DNA of 26,740 nucleotides from Basidiobolus meristosporus CBS 931.73 (GCA_002104905.1 MCFE01000913.1:1-26740); one strand, 5' to 3'. Counted from the first letter of the stretch, positions 10,478-21,459 are shown. Notes: generated by a model from the letters alone, not told the origin. Numbers and translations: made by a program.

Positions 10478-11226
10478 GTTTTAATGATCTGATGCTTGAA
10501 TGTCCAAATTAGATCAATTTTTAGTCAAATCAATTAGTTTTAGGTTTAGCCTGTTAATATATCAGTATTATCTATCAAACCATTAGTAATTGTCATTAGA
10601 TGAATTAGCAGATCCTATCAGACTGGAGTAGATACATTAAGTAAGGCCTAATTGGGTGATGATCAGGCAATCCAATGAATCATTGGACACTACATACATT
10701 AGGAAATACAATTAGTCAGCAATTGAGCTGGTAAAATATATACAAAAAGCTGCTGGAACCTCAATAAAGAGTGTGAGTACTAAATGTAGTACCCACTCTT
10801 TGCCCAAGAGTTCTCCCCAGAGTCCTGCCCAAGGTCCCCCAATATCCTCCCTATGATTCCCATACACATCTGCCCTCCTATTCCTGTGTTTATCTAGTTA
10901 GAACACTTACCATAACAGGAAGGTGTTCACAGCCCTATTTTATAACACATTATCTATTTTCTAAGCCCTCTAAGTGACATATATATGTCCAATTGAACCA
11001 AGTGTGAGAACAACAAGATTTGGACAGAATAAACACAAGTCTTAATTACCATGCTATTTTCTATGGGAAGCTATTCTGAACCTAGTGGTACTGACTTGAC
11101 CTACAAGCACTCCTACTCACCAGGTTCAGTAAGTAGTAACCCACAAAGAGCAGTTCAAGCTGTAGTGAATACAATACTATCTAAACTCCCTGTTCTTCTG
11201 CAGCTCTTATATCAAGAATGGTAGCA
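10478..11226 (+). repeat. 5' LTR of gypsy element C, split by a solo LTR
   Basis: 10,478-10,771 and 11,146-11,226 together align with the LTR of element D, including the 'gatcagtttttagtcaaatc'-like word near its start and the 'cctcaataaag' word. The gap is filled by the unrelated 374-bp LTR at 10,772-11,145. The start is set by alignment and may be off by a few bases. Confidence 0.8.
10772..11145. mobile_element. Solo LTR (374 bp) nested in the 5' LTR of element C
   Basis: Starts TGTGAGTAC and ends AACCCACA, so the ends are TGTG...CACA. It is flanked by a perfect 5-bp duplication AAGAG (10,767-10,771 and 11,146-11,150). The LTR of element D shows the uninterrupted site (cctcaataaag followed by cagttcaag). 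There is no internal coding region, so this is an LTR left by recombination between the two ends of a former element. It is unrelated in sequence to the other LTRs in the window. Confidence 0.88.
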
Positions 11227-11282
11227 TTAGCAATGCAATAACCATAAAACTCCCTCCTGAAGATAAACAAAGCCACTCCCAA

Positions 11283-14012
11283 GATTTCAGAAACTCAAAA
11301 ATGGCAGAATGCTACAATGTAAATCTTGGTCAGCAGTAACTCCAGATATTTGGCCAGCATCAGTAAGGGATAACTACCATGATCCAGAATTAGCAAAGCC
11401 CTTTCAGGAGCAACTTTAGTGTCAAGGTCAACCAGTACCATGGTAGAGTTAATGAAACCTGGGAACCTGGCTGTTTCAAGATGAGAAACCATATACCTCA
11501 GAAAGCAAGTTGCATTATGCAGCTTCTTATTTGGCCAATGTAGACTTGCAGTGGTACTGCAACAAGACAAGGTCAGCTGCAATGATGGGATGCTCAATTA
11601 TCTCTACCTTTTTGAGTATCCACACCATTATACATTGCTAAAGCAGAAGCTGTAAACACTCAGACAGAAAGGAATGGATCACAAATACATATATGAGCTT
11701 AGATGTCTAATTGAACAGATTGAAAGAATGGATCCTGTTGATCATGTTGAAAATATACTAATTAGTTGAAATAAAGCATTTGCAAGCAAGGGAGTTATCA
11801 AAGACCACAGACTATTGAAGAAGCCACAAATATTGTCATTAACTATTACTCTGCTATGCTTGGAGTTGGATAGCCTGCAGCAATTAATTAGAAATGCTAC
11901 AATCATAATTATATTATTCCAGAAGTCACATTTCATATGATAGAGGAACACCTAAATCAAGTGACCTCAAACTCAGGAAAACCATTATACCTGAGTGGAG
12001 AAGTCATGGAGTACATGCCAAGAGCATGATTGACTCAGGAGCATCATATGAGTACATATCAGAAAGATTTGCCATCAAAGCTGGGATCAACTCAGAACCT
12101 ATTGAATCAGCATCAGTTTCAACAGCTGATAGGAACTCTAACAGAATAGGCTGCATTACTCAGCCAGTGAATGATTCTCAATGACTATGAAGAAGACCTA
12201 CAGGCCTACATATTTGGAAACTGCAAATTTGGCCTTGGACTTCAAAAAATATGGCTGTTCAACTATCATTCATCAAACAAATGGAGAACCCATGACACTA
12301 AGGTCCAAAAAGGAACCAGGCCTATGAACCACTATCTGCCAGGTTGGATTTAAACATGGTCAATCTCAGTTTGTCTGACACAAGTAAACTTGGCAAGTCA
12401 CAGTTTTGTTGTATACCTAACTAAGCTACTGTGAAGAATAAATACCACATACCTAGGATTGATGAGCCTTTGGACCAACTCAAGGGAGCTGCCATATTCA
12501 GCAAAATTGACCTCATGTCAGGATAAAATCAGATTTGTTGAAGGCCAAAGATATCTCAAAGACAGCATTCAGAACCAGATATGGACATTTACCCTTCAGC
12601 ATTTCAGAACGCCAATTGTTTCTGAGGAAGGTCTCCCATTATTGAAGATATGCCAAGTTCTGTGCAAGTATTGCAGCTCCATTGAATGATATTGTCAAGA
12701 AAGAGAACACCTTGATGTGGAACATAGCCTCAGAGACTACATTTCAGATACTCAAGAATTAGAGTGCCAAGCTGATAAGCTCAATTCAAGCAGATTGTCC
12801 AGGATGAAGCTAGCAAATTTGAAGTACAGGATGAAATAATCTAGCAAGTTGTAGATTGAGGCCTAATTGCCTACTGCACCTGTGATGTTTGCCTAGATTT
12901 TATACTTACGCTTCACAATGGCTATGGAAGTCCTGGAATTGAAAGAATCTATAGCCTTGTAATTGCTGGAGCATGTTGCTCCAGAATAAACATGCTATTG
13001 AGAATCTTGCAAAAACATGATGAAGTTGGCAAATAACCAAAGTGAACCATAGAAAATTGCTGAACTCTCTCCCTTGCAGTGAGCCAGAATGCTTGAGAGA
13101 AGGGAAATTGACTGTCTTGGAAGACTGCCCACTGCAAGAAAATGCAATTGGTAGATTTTATGAGCAACTGGCCATGCCGCCAAATGGCTATTGGCTAGTG
13201 CTGTACTTGTAGCCAGTAAATAAGAAGTTGTAAGTTTCATCTCTATGAGATCCTGATGAAGTTTAGATACCATGTGCAAAAGTATCTGATAGAGGCTCCA
13301 ACTTTTATGTCTAAAACATTGTAAGCATACCTGGAAATGCAGCAGGTCAGATATTTGAAAACCTCAGCATAATACCCTGCAACTGATGGAGTTACTATGC
13401 AGTTTAATGGATTATTTGGAGAAAAGTTGCCCAAGTATATAAATGGAGTGGTAGGTCAATTGGGTAAGTATATTGATCAATGCAGCCTGCCTGCAGAGTT
13501 GGGTGCACAACACTATCCATAAATTGACATTCTACTCAGTCTATGCATGTTAACCAAGGATTCCAGGAGATCTCACACAGCCAAAACTCACTGGCAACTT
13601 GTAAGATGAGCTAAGTCTGCATAGTAGTCACCAGTATTTAAAACAAGATCATCAGGAGTTACAGGCCAAAATCTCTAAAAGCGCAGAAAAAATGAAGCAG
13701 AGGTTTGATAAGACTATGTCACCATAGGCCTTGACAGTTAGGAACCTTGAGCTGCTAAGAAACAACACTAAGTAAAAGTTTGAGTCCTAATGGAGAGGAC
13801 CACTCAAGATCTTCAGAGAATGTCCATTTGCTACTTACTAATAGTAGATAGGCAAGGTACTATCCAGGACAATCTAGGTCAAAGAGCCAGTTCCAAGCAT
13901 GCAAGACTTACTGACAATGCTGAACCATCAAGGCACTGGCTGCACAAGTAGATAGATTCAAGAGAGCCCTTTCAACCTGAGCAGGGAAGTATATATTTAC
14001 CAGCAGCTTGGG
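11283..14012 (+). pseudogene. Decayed gypsy gag-pol of element C
   Basis: Alignment with element D shows gag remnants from about 11,283 to 11,960 (with a loss of roughly 40 bases near 11,610). The protease active site Asp-Ser-Gly-Ala is at about 12,032. A deletion near 12,410 removes the end of the protease-RT spacer and the RT finger region. RT palm remnants (Lys-Ile-Asp-Leu-Met-Ser-Gly, about 12,505-12,525) are followed by a TAC-to-TAA stop. The RT catalytic YLDD region is missing. The RT-RNase H connection (Ala-Ala-Pro-Leu then Trp...Phe-Gln-Ile-Leu-Lys) lies at about 12,675-12,760. Integrase remnants at 12,880-13,600 include a Gly-Tyr-Gly...Gly zinc-finger stretch, and a C-terminal Arg-Gly-Pro-Leu-Lys-Ile motif lies near 13,795-13,815. 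Not functional. Confidence 0.8.
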
Positions 14013-14361
14013 TGTTCAAGTTAGATCTGTATTTAGTCAAATCAGTTAGTTTACTTTTGAACTAGCTGCATATTAATATTATATTTGAAATCAGTAGTGT
14101 TAGTTGCCAGATCAATCATCAGATCCTTATCGGCAAGAAGTAGATGTAATAAGTAGGATCAAATTGGGTGATGATGCTGCAATCAAATAGGTCATCAGCC
14201 AAAAGCTACATTAAGCAATACAATTAGTCAGCAATTGGTCTGACAAAATACACATATGTGAAGCTGCTGAGACCTCAACAAAAAGCAATTCAAGCTTTAG
14301 TTGTTATAATGTAGTCTAAATTCCTTATTCCTCTACAACTCATATATCAAGACTTGAGACA
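14013..14361 (+). repeat. 3' LTR of gypsy element C
   Basis: About 349 bp, beginning TGTTCAAGTT and ending ACTTGAGACA. It aligns along its length with the LTR at 24,179-24,546, and diverges strongly from C's own 5' LTR, so C is old. Confidence 0.82.
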
Positions 14362-14555
14362 AGTAATCACTTGGCCAGTGAGAATATTATAACATGGAAA
14401 CACTCTTTTGGCAACCAAACATCATCCCTTTTATCAATATAGTAACTTGCTGATTAATATTATCATTGCTACCTGCTGCAACCTGAATTCCCAATCCCAG
14501 GTCACAAAACACTCCCACAAAACTTTGCTGACAGCAAACTAATAAGGTAGCACTG
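14362..14555 (-). repeat. Partial repeat Y (third copy), cut by element C
   Basis: The reverse complement aligns with 8,840-9,060, including words around 'ctgtcagcaaagttttgtgggagtg'-like sequence and 'ctcactggccaagt'. It stops abruptly at the 3' LTR of element C. It shows that repeat Y extends upstream of the TGTTGAGG point, or that a longer Y-bearing element was inserted here too. Confidence 0.5.
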
Positions 14556-17500
14556 TTTGGCAGGAATAATCTCTATGGAAGGTAACTTGGTCCCACAAGT
14601 ATATCCAATTTGGATCAGCCATAAAGATCTTGCAAAGCATCTGTCCTAACACTAGCAGCTTGGAATTCTTGTCCCACCTTACAATCTTATGAAGGGTTTT
14701 TGACAGTGCCTGGCTGATTCTACTGCTAAATTGATAAGTGAACATGATTGTGATTAGGCAGTTTGTTAATGGGATTTGAATGGCATTCTGGTGGTCTCAT
14801 TACATCATTCAATTATTTAAGCAGACCCAACCAACTGGTACATCCAATTACCATATATTGAAAAGAAACTGAGTACACTGTGTCAACCTTAATACAGGCA
14901 TCTGTTGGCTTTATAACAGCAGTGTGGTGGCCTACAGCTAGTCCTGTGTATTGCTACCATACCAATCAACAAATGCTATTTCCTATTGTTACCTCCACTG
15001 GAGCCATACAAATATTTCAGTGTAGAATCACAGCTATCTATTTGTTTATCCACATATAGTATGACTCCAAAAATACCATGGCCTCCTTTTTACAAACCTT
15101 TACAAACACACACACCCTTTACAATTGAGAAATTTCTATCACCTTGGCATTACAGCTTCTCAGTGAGATAATTGCAAAGTTAACACATATCCGGTATTGC
15201 TGGAAGCACATGAATCTTGTAAACATATGCATATTTGCCACAACTATTGGTATGAAAACCCCTTGAATATCCTCCAAATACATGAAGTAATAGGCCAATA
15301 TATTCCTTCTCCCTGCTGGATTAAAGTTCTCCTTGTGGATATGCTTTGGTTCTCTTTGTATTGGTTCCATGTTGAATGGTCCAGAAATTGGCTTGTACCC
15401 AGGAGAAGCCTGGCATACTTTGGTAAAGTTGTCCCAATAAGAATTAGTTGCTTGTTGCATCCAGCCCAGCTTCAACAATTGACTGATTACCCATACATAT
15501 GGACAGCTAGGCTTCTTGGTGCCATCAGCATGGGTGTCTCTATGTGCACATTTGCCCTCAATATTCTACAACTCTTCTTTACAGTCCTGCAGATGTGAAC
15601 TCACAACATCCATGACAGAATTGGAGGTGATATTCTTGTTAAAATTGTGATAGGGTATTATCTGCAACCTGCCTGATTTCCCTATCTTCCCACCCATTGG
15701 CTCCAAAGAAAACTCCCCAAATCTGAGGCAAGGATCATTTTCTCAACTGACCAAGTAAGATTGAGTAGAAAATATATGTAGTTATATCAGAGATCTATAC
15801 ACTCTGCTTTATGTTGGCAGTATAGCCATTCAAGTCCTGTGAAAAACTCCTTGCATAAAATTTGTGGATGCCTCAAGCTGGCATTGGTGATTGGCTTTTG
15901 AATATATACTCCTGCACATTTAGATACAAATCACCATGCTCTCAACATACTATTAATGGAAATTACTTTGGAAGGCCACTTGAACTAATGCATAATCAGC
16001 TTATACAGTCCTTGCACTTTTATTGTTGCATATCATATGAATACTGAATGGAGCTAGCCAGAAATACCTTAGGCATCATATATTTTATAATGTCTTGCTA
16101 ATTCTTCAAACCTCTCTGGCATTTTAAATGGGCAACTTAGCTTGAATTGCACCATGTATAACTTGGCCATAAGCATAGGGATATTGTTGAGGATTAAGAG
16201 CACTGCTCTCAGTGGAAAGCATTTGCACCAACAGATTCCCACTTCTATGATATCTCTTATTTCTGGTTAGTTCAACATTATGGCTAAGATGATGTTCCTG
16301 ATATTGGTGTTGGAATAAAAGTTATGTGTGTGGGTTAGGGAGTAAATGGCTGAGTCTTGTACATTTGACAAAAATACTGTTTCTTGTGCCCATAAAATGC
16401 AGATATCTTGCTAATGGCTGAGGTATCTCCAATGAGCATAGTAATATACCCTCTTATATGAGGGTTATCTACCAGTATTGTGCTAGATAGCCTCCAAAGT
16501 TCATCCAGCAATAGACACAAGTAACTATCCAGGCTAGACAGTTATTTAGGTCCAGATTGTAGTGAAACCACTATTAGATATTTGCTCTGATAGTGTTAGA
16601 TTGGCAGCAGATTCAAGCTGATAACAATCAGTAGCAATTGGGAGTTTCTGGTTAAGATCTTGCTCAGTGAGAATCCTTCAAGTACCAAGTTAAAGGCATG
16701 GTTGTACATACCTTCAGAGTAGCTACTGTATCATAGTTCTTGATAATTTCAGATATCAGGTGTATTGGAAGTGTTTGTGCTGGAGCACCATTGGGCAAGA
16801 TACCGCATAGCTTCCCAAAGTTTGTTAGATCCAATAAGCACCCTACTCTCATAGCTCTTGAGAATAGTGGGATATATCTCTCACTTGGTCTTTTCAGCTG
16901 TCTTATATTTGACACCCAATATAAGGGGCCTGGCTGCTCTTGATGTTGTTGTTTTGTCTGTCAGTGGGATCTGCACTCAGTCTAAAATGGAAAATGTGGA
17001 GTAAGTGGTAGACAAATTGCCTTTCTCTGCAAGCTCATGTACCTCACTGATATATAGCTGGAATGGCTGTGTTTCCAAGTTTTTGATAATATATGCTGTC
17101 TTGTGGGTAATTCTTGTTGGCCTTTAAAGGATGCTGCCTGTTCTGGGCTGATGGTGCTTATTAGCAAGATTGTAGCTTCTTACTTCCACTTCCCTGTTCT
17201 TGCTAAGGTGGAATTATTCCCTTTTACTTAGACTAAGAGCTTCTTGTACTGTACTACACTTTGTCCTTAATAAATGCTACATTGGTGCATTCTTTTTGTA
17301 TTCTTGTCCCTTACCAGCAAACCCCTGGTAATTTGGTATTGCTGCATTACTTTTTTGAGCAATGAATGCTGTTTGTGGCAGGCTCCTACAAAGTGTTGGG
17401 CTTAATAAGTATCGAGTGCTTCACTGCTATGTTGACTGAGTGCATCTTTTATTAACTATGTTTTTTCCTTGATGTATGCTCCATTGATGCATCTGCTTTG

Positions 17501-18044
17501 ACCTGCTTGTCTCTTTTGAGCACCCATCTGAGTACCTAATGCTTATTTGCTGCTTGTCTTGAGTGTTCTGCCATGCTTGTAACAAGCTGTTGAGGAAGCC
17601 ACTGATTTTTAGCCATGGCATCCTTGTACTACTTCCTTTGACAGTTTCCACAGTTCCTGAGTTACTTTCTTAGCATACCAACACTTGCTTGAGCTGTGGA
17701 TAATGCTCTTAGAACAATTCAGATACATTCTGCTTGGCCCCTAGTTCTGGTTGGTCCCATAGTGTGCCAGCCTTATGGAGATGCCATGCTAGACCTATAA
17801 TGGCCTCTTCAATATTGCCTACACTACATCTTTGCACCCAATAGCTTCATGAATCCTGAATGTCTTGATTTTTAGATTAAGGTGTTAAGATCACAGTCTC
17901 CCCCTCCTAGGCTGCAATTGGTTTTTCAGTGCGCATTAACTTTAGGCAGTGTTATCTTTATTCAGAGACTGTTAAGTGTTCTTTTCCTGTTAGATGGGCA
18001 AATAGCTCAGATTGGGGAGGGTGGCATTGAGCTACTGGAGTTCC
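14556..18044 (-). pseudogene. Family X copy 2 (X2), main part: unrecognised degenerate coding sequence
   Basis: The minus strand holds a chain of open stretches separated by stops. From N- to C-terminus: about 16,664-16,915 (Glu-Arg-Tyr-Ile-Pro-Leu-Phe then Ile-Ile-x-Asn-Tyr), 16,335-16,520 (Ile-Gly-Asp-Thr-Ser-Ala-Ile-Ser), 16,100-16,290 (Ser-Ala-Leu-Asn-Pro-Gln-Gln-Tyr) and 15,119-15,650. The last is the longest conserved block, with Cys-Ala-His, Gly-Trp-Met-Gln, Trp-Asp-Asn-Phe-Thr-Lys-Val-Cys, Gly-Arg-Arg-Asn-Ile-Leu-Ala-Tyr-Tyr and Gln-Gln-Tyr-Arg; 14,539-14,745 follows. Most blocks are also readable in X1, so they are ancestral protein and not chance frames. There is no RT, integrase, DDE or helicase motif that I can see. 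It may be a captured host gene family or the accessory protein of an unknown transposon. The segment is continued at 22,737 after element B. Confidence 0.6.
18040..18044. repeat. Target-site duplication of element B (5' side)
   Basis: GTTCC, repeated at 22,732-22,736 after the 3' LTR. Confidence 0.93.
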
Positions 18045-18414
18045 TGTTGAAATATTGGACTATTTGGTATCATTCAGCAGCTAAAAATTTACTTAACAAT
18101 TCTAGGCTAGTCTTAGTCACTGCAGGACTCATTTACTGCCTTTACTTCGCCACTTTCTCCAGATATATGATCTTATGATTATTCCCCTATAGTCAGGATC
18201 AAATTAGCACTATTACCAAACATTATGTACTAACCCTGAAACTGTTACAGAATGCTCCTGAATATTGAGAAACCCTCCCTACTTAGTGTTGCAGCTGTAT
18301 TACTTCTACAAAGGTATAAATACTGAGCTTCTTTATGAATAAACAACAGTTCAACTATTATCACTATTTCTTGATAAGTTCCTTATATCCAAATCACTTC
18401 TTAAAATTGCAACA
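18045..18414 (+). repeat. 5' LTR of copia element B
   Basis: 370 bp, TGTTG...CAACA. By eye no difference from 22,362-22,731, so insertion is recent relative to the local substitution rate. Confidence 0.97.
18315..18343 (+). promoter_or_regulatory. LTR promoter TATA box and polyadenylation signal
   Basis: TATAAATA at 18,315-18,322 is followed by AATAAA at 18,338-18,343. This pairing is typical of an LTR where transcription starts just after the TATA box and the same region in the 3' LTR directs transcript ending. The 3' LTR carries the same words 4,317 bases downstream. Confidence 0.65.
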
Positions 18415-18428
18415 GGTTATGAGCCCCG
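18415..18428 (+). other. Primer-binding site of element B (half-tRNA initiator-Met type)
   Basis: GGTTATGAGCCCCG begins at the first base after the LTR. Twelve bases pair with the anticodon arm GGGCUCAUAACC of a yeast-type initiator tRNA-Met, implying a cleaved-tRNA primer as in copia and Ty5. Confidence 0.78.
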
Positions 18429-18450
18429 ATTGCCTTAATCTATTCTAAAG

Positions 18451-21400
18451 ATGACTTCTACCAGCAAACAAAGCAATACCAACATCTTCCCTGTAAAGGA
18501 GAGGTTTGATGGGAAGAACTACAGACTTTGGAGAATCAAGATGCAGATCCACCTTGAGGAAAGAAAGCTTTGGAATATAGTAACAGGAAAGGAAGTTGAG
18601 CCCAAAGGAACAGCAGAAGATGTGGAGAAGTTTCAAGAGAAGGAGAGAAAGGCCTTCAATGCAATATGCATCAATGTGCAAGACTCCTTCATTGGACAAA
18701 TCCATGCCTCAAATACTGCCAAAGCAGCATGGGAATCCTTGGAGAAGATCTTTAGAGCAAAGTCAGTATCAAGCAAGCTTTATTTGAAACGAAAGTTCTT
18801 CAACATGAGAAAAAAGCCAGATGATGACATGCTACAACTCATTACCAGAATGGAGACACTTGCAGAAGAACTTTACAGTATTAATGCTGGTGTAGATGAT
18901 GAAGAGAAGATACTCTGTCTGCTTTGCAGCCTACCAGACAAGTATGAGCCACTCATACTTTCTTTTGAAAGCAGAGAAGACAACTTGACTTTAGACTATG
19001 TCAAAGGAAGACTTCTCCATGAAGAACTCAGATGTAATGACCAAGCAGAGAAAATTGAAGATAATGCTTTATTCAGTTCAGAAAGTCATACAGAAAAGAA
19101 GGGAAAGCAACAAAACCGAAGAAAACCTGGCTGCTGTAACTACTGTAAGAAGCCAGGACACTGGGCAAGAGAATGCAAGAAGAAACAAGCAGACGAAAAA
19201 CAGAAACTAGAGCAGGCAAACCATATAACTACTGATGAACAGCTATTTGTCACTGTACAAGAGAGTGCAAGTAACCGAAGTAATGAATGGTATATTGACT
19301 CTGGAGCATCACAGCATATTTGTGGTATAAAGGATTGGTTCAGCAACTTAAAGACTATTCCCGTAAGAAAGGTTTATCTGGGAGATAACTCTGCATTGGA
19401 AGCTACCGCCAGTGGGTCCATACAACTAAATATGAGTGATAACTCAGGGGCAACAACAGCAAAACTGACTGACGTACTCTATGTACCTGGAATAGCTAAG
19501 AACCTACTCTCAGTCAGTAAAGCAACTACTCAGGGACTGAAATTCGTTTTTACTAAGCTGAGCTGCTCAATATTGAGTGAAAATGGACAAAAATTAGCTT
19601 TGGGAATCAGAGATCACAATATATACAAGTTACAATGCAAGATCATTGTACCTGAGTATGTCAACATTGCTGAAACCGATGAAACCAACTGGGAGACGTG
19701 GCATAGGAGGCTAGGACACATAGGGGAACAGAAAATGAGCCAATTGGTGAAAAATCAGCTTGTTTTGGGCCTAAAATACTCAATTCCGATCAAATTGAAT
19801 GTTTGTAAGGGATGTTCATATGGCAAACAAGCTAGGCAACGTTTCAAGAGCTCAGAAGGCATCAATACCACCGAAATATTGGCTATTGTACACTCAGACA
19901 TATGTGGCCCCATGAGAACACTGTCCTTTGGTGCCAAGAGATACTTTATGACGTTTATTGATGACAAGACAAGATATACATGGGTGTACTTCCTCAAAAC
20001 AAAGGATGAAGCTTTAGAGACGTTTAAGCACTTCAAGAACATGGCAGAAACACAAAATGGGTGTAAATTGAAGGTACTACGAAGTGACAATGGAGGAGAA
20101 TACTGCTCAAAGGAGTTTGCAAAATACTGCTTGTCTACTGGTATACTTCAACAGACCACAGTTCCTCATACTCCACAGCAAAATGGAGTAGCAGAACGTG
20201 CAAACAGAACAATAGTAGAGATGGGAAGATCTATGCTACATGATAAGGGAATGGACTACAAGTTTTGGGCTGAATCTGTTGCTACCGCTGTATACATCAA
20301 GAACAGATGCCCAACAACAGCACTACGTGATTCTACACCCTTTGAAGCATATACAGGCAAAAAACCAGATCTCCAGCACCTCAGGATCTTTGGCAGTGAT
20401 GTCTTTTATCACATCCCTGACAAAAAACGCTCAAAGTTGGAACCAAAGAGTAGAAAAGGGATCTTTCTTGGGTATTGTGAAGGTACTAAAGGGTATAGAG
20501 TGTATGATGGCGAAATTCAGAAGCTGATCAAGAGCAGGGACGTTGTATTTGAGGAGAATTCAGATCAGAAAGCCACAGAAATCATTGGCCAGCTGCCTGA
20601 TGATGCAATCAACACAAATGAAGAAGATACGTACCAAATCCAGCCAGAGATGGAAGATACTTCTACCAGTTCCAGATCAGAACCGATTATCCCAGTTAGG
20701 AGATCTACCAGAATAAGAAATGCCCCTGGATCCTGGTGGCAGACATCCAATGATCATGAAGAAGCTTATCTTGCCTTATGTGCCGAACCTCAGAATCTGG
20801 AACAGGCAATGCAAGGTCCAGATGCTACTAAGTGGCAACAAGCCATGCAGGAGGAGTACCAATCACTGATCAAGGCAAAAACGTGGGAACTGGTAGATTT
20901 ACCAAATGGGAGAAAGCCAATAGGATGTAGATGGGTCTATAAGATCAAGATAACCTCAAATGGTGCCGTTGATAAGTACAAGGCTAGATTGGTAGCTAAA
21001 GGCTATTCCCAGATCCAGGGACTAGACTTTAAGGAAACATTTGCTCCGGTTGCCAAGTTTAACTCTATTAGGACAGTTCTAGCCCTGGCAGCTGTACACA
21101 GTCTAGATCTACACCAAATGGACGTCAAAACAGCCTTTCTAAATGGGGATTTGCAAGAAACTATATATATGGAGCAACCAGAAGGTTTTACCGATCCAAA
21201 AAGCCCCCATAAGGTGTGCAAACTTAGAAAATCGTTGTATGGGCTTAAGCAGGCACCCAGAGCATGGTATAACAAGATTGACACATATCTAGAGGAAATT
21301 GGGTTCTCTCGTAGCACTGCAGATCACAGTATATATGTGAAACAGCTCAAAAAGGGTGTGATCATCCTAGTTCTTTATGTGGACGACCTAATTATAGCTA

Positions 21401-21459
21401 CAAGTGATCAAGAGCACTTAAACAGACGAAATCAGATCTCTTCAGCAAGTTTGAGATGA
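18451..21459 (+). CDS. Copia Gag-Pol polyprotein, N-terminal 1,002 residues (gag, protease, integrase, most of RT)
   Basis: Starts at the ATG 36 bases after the LTR. The Gag region (about 1-215) is of the copia type (Tyr-Arg-Leu-Trp near residue 26), followed by a zinc knuckle C229-X2-C232-X4-H237-X4-C242. Protease has Asp283-Ser-Gly-Ala. The pre-integrase finger is H418-X4-H423 with C452-X2-C455. The integrase core triad is Asp483, Asp546, Glu582 (D,D-35-E spacing). RT has motif A Asp891 and the catalytic Tyr-Val-Asp-Asp at 976-979. The product would form virus-like particles and copy and integrate the element. The frame ends 23 residues after YVDD because the rest of RT and RNase H lie in the -1 frame. 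Otherwise no stop interrupts it. Codon and base use are similar to element A except for more CpG. Confidence 0.95.
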   Translation: MTSTSKQSNTNIFPVKERFDGKNYRLWRIKMQIHLEERKLWNIVTGKEVEPKGTAEDVEKFQEKERKAFNAICINVQDSFIGQIHASNTAKAAWESLEKIFRAKSVSSKLYLKRKFFNMRKKPDDDMLQLITRMETLAEELYSINAGVDDEEKILCLLCSLPDKYEPLILSFESREDNLTLDYVKGRLLHEELRCNDQAEKIEDNALFSSESHTEKKGKQQNRRKPGCCNYCKKPGHWARECKKKQADEKQKLEQANHITTDEQLFVTVQESASNRSNEWYIDSGASQHICGIKDWFSNLKTIPVRKVYLGDNSALEATASGSIQLNMSDNSGATTAKLTDVLYVPGIAKNLLSVSKATTQGLKFVFTKLSCSILSENGQKLALGIRDHNIYKLQCKIIVPEYVNIAETDETNWETWHRRLGHIGEQKMSQLVKNQLVLGLKYSIPIKLNVCKGCSYGKQARQRFKSSEGINTTEILAIVHSDICGPMRTLSFGAKRYFMTFIDDKTRYTWVYFLKTKDEALETFKHFKNMAETQNGCKLKVLRSDNGGEYCSKEFAKYCLSTGILQQTTVPHTPQQNGVAERANRTIVEMGRSMLHDKGMDYKFWAESVATAVYIKNRCPTTALRDSTPFEAYTGKKPDLQHLRIFGSDVFYHIPDKKRSKLEPKSRKGIFLGYCEGTKGYRVYDGEIQKLIKSRDVVFEENSDQKATEIIGQLPDDAINTNEEDTYQIQPEMEDTSTSSRSEPIIPVRRSTRIRNAPGSWWQTSNDHEEAYLALCAEPQNLEQAMQGPDATKWQQAMQEEYQSLIKAKTWELVDLPNGRKPIGCRWVYKIKITSNGAVDKYKARLVAKGYSQIQGLDFKETFAPVAKFNSIRTVLALAAVHSLDLHQMDVKTAFLNGDLQETIYMEQPEGFTDPKSPHKVCKLRKSLYGLKQAPRAWYNKIDTYLEEIGFSRSTADHSIYVKQLKKGVIILVLYVDDLIIATSDQEHLNRRNQISSASLR

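Larger units (their letters stand above)
10478..14361 (+). mobile_element. Ty3/gypsy LTR retrotransposon C, heavily decayed
   Basis: The left and right ends align with the LTR of element D (24,179-24,546): 10,478-11,226 (interrupted) and 14,013-14,361. Between them lie plus-strand remnants in gypsy order: gag, protease, RT, RNase H connection, integrase. Several internal deletions and many stops are visible compared with D. No clear target-site duplication was found. It lies exactly where the plus-strand copy X1 and the minus-strand copy X2 meet. Confidence 0.85.

Noticed and set aside
11295-11597. Minus-strand open frame of 100 codons
   Set aside because: Antisense of the decayed gypsy gag of element C.
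15105-15120. Short CA-rich run
   Set aside because: Too short to be a meaningful microsatellite.
15197-15598. Plus-strand open frame of 133 codons
   Set aside because: It lies opposite the best conserved X2 block, and the homologous X1 sequence supports the minus-strand reading.
17230-17530. Two loosely similar stretches ('gctacattggtgcat' and 'gctccattgatgcat') that might be a tandem repeat
   Set aside because: The similarity covers only short words with irregular spacing; not enough for a repeat call.
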